Of a stretch of 6,522 nt of DNA, positions 5,506-6,522 are shown piece by piece. The first letter of the stretch is position 1. Each line of letters begins with the position of its first letter. The notes beneath the pieces were generated by a model. It was not told the origin of the DNA and made no database searches. It saw only the letters and a list, made by a program, of their open reading frames with translations. Where the stretch lies: contig DAOTXN010000110.1 in the NCBI GenBank assembly GCA_034435435.1, positions 1 to 6,522 of the forward strand, given 5' to 3'. The position numbers and the translations under genes are program-made. The stretch comes from DAOTXN01 sp034435435 (GTDB lineage Bacteria; Chloroflexota; Anaerolineae; S140-20).

Positions 5506-6353
5506 AAGCATCCCGCCAGGTTTCTCAAAAGCTCGCTTTCGCGCTCATCACGTTGGCCGCCGTGCTGGTCGTCGCGCCTATCTTGCTCATCGTCGGAATC
5601 ATCGTTGTGCAGGGGATCGGCGCCATCGGCTGGGAGTTCATCAGCGGTTTTCCGCACGACGGAATGAAGGCCGGCGGCATCCTGCCCGCCATCGTGGGCA
5701 CGCTGCTACTGACCCTCGGCGCCGCCGTCATCGCCGTGCCGCTGGGTGTGGGGGCTGCCATTTACCTGTCCGAATATGCCCAGGACAACGCCCTCACCCG
5801 CGCCATCCGCATCGCCATCATCAACCTGGCCGGTATCCCATCGGTGGTGTATGGGCTGTTTGGGCTGGGGCTGTTTGTGCTGTTTCTCAACTTTGGCGCG
5901 TCGATTCTGGCCGGTTCGCTGACGCTGGGCATTATGACCTTGCCCATCATCATCAGCACCGCCGAAGAAGCCCTGCGAGCGGTGCCGCAATCGTTCCGCG
6001 TGGTCAGCGCCAGCCTGGGCGCGACCCGCTGGCAGACCATCCGCCGAGTCGTGCTGCCGCAGGCGCTGCCCGGCATCCTGACCGGGGTCATCCTGGGGCT
6101 GGAGCGGGCCGCCGGCGAGACCGCCCCCATCCTGTTCACCGTGGCCGCTTTCTTTTTGCCGCGCCTGCCCCAGTCCGTCTTTGACCAGACCATGGCTCTG
6201 CCCTATCATCTGTTCGTCATCAGCACCCAGGTGCCGGGCATGCCAGTGCGCATTCAATACGGCACGGCGCTGGTGTTGCTGGTTTTTGTGTTATCAATGA
6301 ACCTGGCCGCGACGCTCATTCGCAGTCACTATCGCCGACGGCGGCAGTGGTAA
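5481..6353 (+). CDS. pstA: Phosphate ABC transporter permease PstA
   Basis: PstA is the second membrane subunit of the phosphate channel, pairing with PstC and PstB. It has 290 residues from GTG 5481. Hydrophobic segments fit six helices: about 18-45, 68-95, 109-137, 140-160, 197-224 and 259-280. The EAA loop is STAEEALRAVPQSF (159-172), LGATRWQTIRRVVLPQ (179-194) and GILTG (198-202). LERAAGETAPILFT (207-220) and the Y-H-LFVIS segment near 242-248 are typical of PstA. The start is uncertain. GTG codons at 5481, 5490 and 5499 all lie inside the right-end repeat of the upstream element, none has a ribosome-binding site, and no other likely start exists before the first membrane helix. The first eight residues (MKSVKSVV) are simply the translated 9-bp repeat. 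The gap to pstC is 234 bp, unusually wide for a pst operon. The TAA stop begins another repeat. Confidence 0.93.
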   Translation: MKSVKSVVKASRQVSQKLAFALITLAAVLVVAPILLIVGIIVVQGIGAIGWEFISGFPHDGMKAGGILPAIVGTLLLTLGAAVIAVPLGVGAAIYLSEYAQDNALTRAIRIAIINLAGIPSVVYGLFGLGLFVLFLNFGASILAGSLTLGIMTLPIIISTAEEALRAVPQSFRVVSASLGATRWQTIRRVVLPQALPGILTGVILGLERAAGETAPILFTVAAFFLPRLPQSVFDQTMALPYHLFVISTQVPGMPVRIQYGTALVLLVFVLSMNLAATLIRSHYRRRRQW

Positions 6354-6392
6354 ACCACGGGTAACCACGGATTTTTTCTGTGAAATCTGGTA
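6351..6392 (+). repeat. Third copy of the TAACCACGGATT repeat, after pstA; possible terminator hairpin
   Basis: The pstA stop starts a near-duplicated sequence, TAAACCACGGG then TAACCACGGATT (exact 12-mer at 6362-6373). A run of six T follows from 6372, then CTGTG and AAATCTGG, which pairs imperfectly with the ACCACGGATTT just before it. The fold could help end the pst transcript, but the stem has a bulge and the T-run lies in the loop. Confidence 0.55.
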
Positions 6393-6437
6393 ACTGCTCA
6401 GCCCAAATGCATAAAAGCGGCAAACCCAAAGCCATTC

Positions 6438-6504
6438 GACAGGATTCACAAGATTCACAGGATGGAATTCGTGGAAAAATCCTGTAAATCCTGTAAATCT
6501 TGTC
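6438..6504. repeat. Inverted repeat with 26-bp arms made of 9-bp units
   Basis: Arms at 6438-6463 and 6479-6504 match at 22 of 26 positions around a 15-base loop. Each arm is itself a tandem of 9-bp words: GATTCACAA then GATTCACAG on the left, ATCCTGTAA twice on the right. The four differences are all purine-purine or pyrimidine-pyrimidine changes, so many still pair as G-U in minus-strand RNA. It resembles the unit at the ends of the pstC-pstA element. No gene is seen between pstA and the window end (6354-6522). Confidence 0.75.
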
Positions 6505-6522
6505 CAAAGAGCTACCAGGGTG

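Noticed and set aside
5239..5510. Target-site duplication flanking the pstC-pstA element
   Set aside because: The bases outside the ends (TCTCG on the left, AAGCA on the right) do not match, so insertion by a standard transposase is not shown.
5706..6257. Minus-strand reading frame opposite pstA
   Set aside because: Gly-, Gln- and His-rich shadow of the permease codons, with no family features.

Overview
The window holds a phosphate-uptake (pst/pho) locus, with a crotonase-family gene and a small heat-shock gene to its left. The DNA is GC-rich (clearly above half G+C in the pst genes) with occasional GTG starts. The tandem-repeat intergenic style and the GxxExxY remnant recall Chloroflexota (Anaerolineae-like) genomes. 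That assignment is an inference from style, not from a marker gene.

Layout, left to right. Positions 63-404 (+) encode the C-terminal half of a C39-like papain-fold protein. It lacks a visible catalytic Cys and is probably a truncated or decayed gene. Positions 426-1199 (+) encode an intact enoyl-CoA hydratase with both catalytic glutamates. A long inverted repeat (1200-1296) around a GC-rich hairpin separates it from the convergent Hsp20 gene (1295-1717, -). Between hsp20 and phoU, 11-bp-phased TTAGAC-type repeats look like a response-regulator operator. phoU (1854-2534, -) and pstB (2586-3347, -) form one transcription unit. Across a 113-bp divergent spacer with a near-consensus sigma70 promoter lie pstS (3461-4339), pstC (4350-5246) and pstA (5481-6353), all on +. 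The last 169 bases are non-coding repeats.

How the genes work together. PstS captures phosphate outside the membrane, PstC and PstA form the channel, and PstB drives transport with ATP. PhoU normally ties transporter state to a PhoR/PhoB-type two-component system, whose genes are not in this window. The five pst/pho genes are all present but split into two divergent units.

The least ordinary material is between genes. A 262-bp element (5244-5505) with perfect 12-bp terminal inverted repeats carries a 5'-truncated GxxExxY gene. It sits between pstC and pstA, supplying the pstC stop codon and the apparent pstA start codon. More generally, short-period repeats (7, 8 or 9 bp) begin exactly at the stop codons of several neighbouring genes. 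I see no CRISPR array, tRNA, rRNA or clearly novel multigene system.
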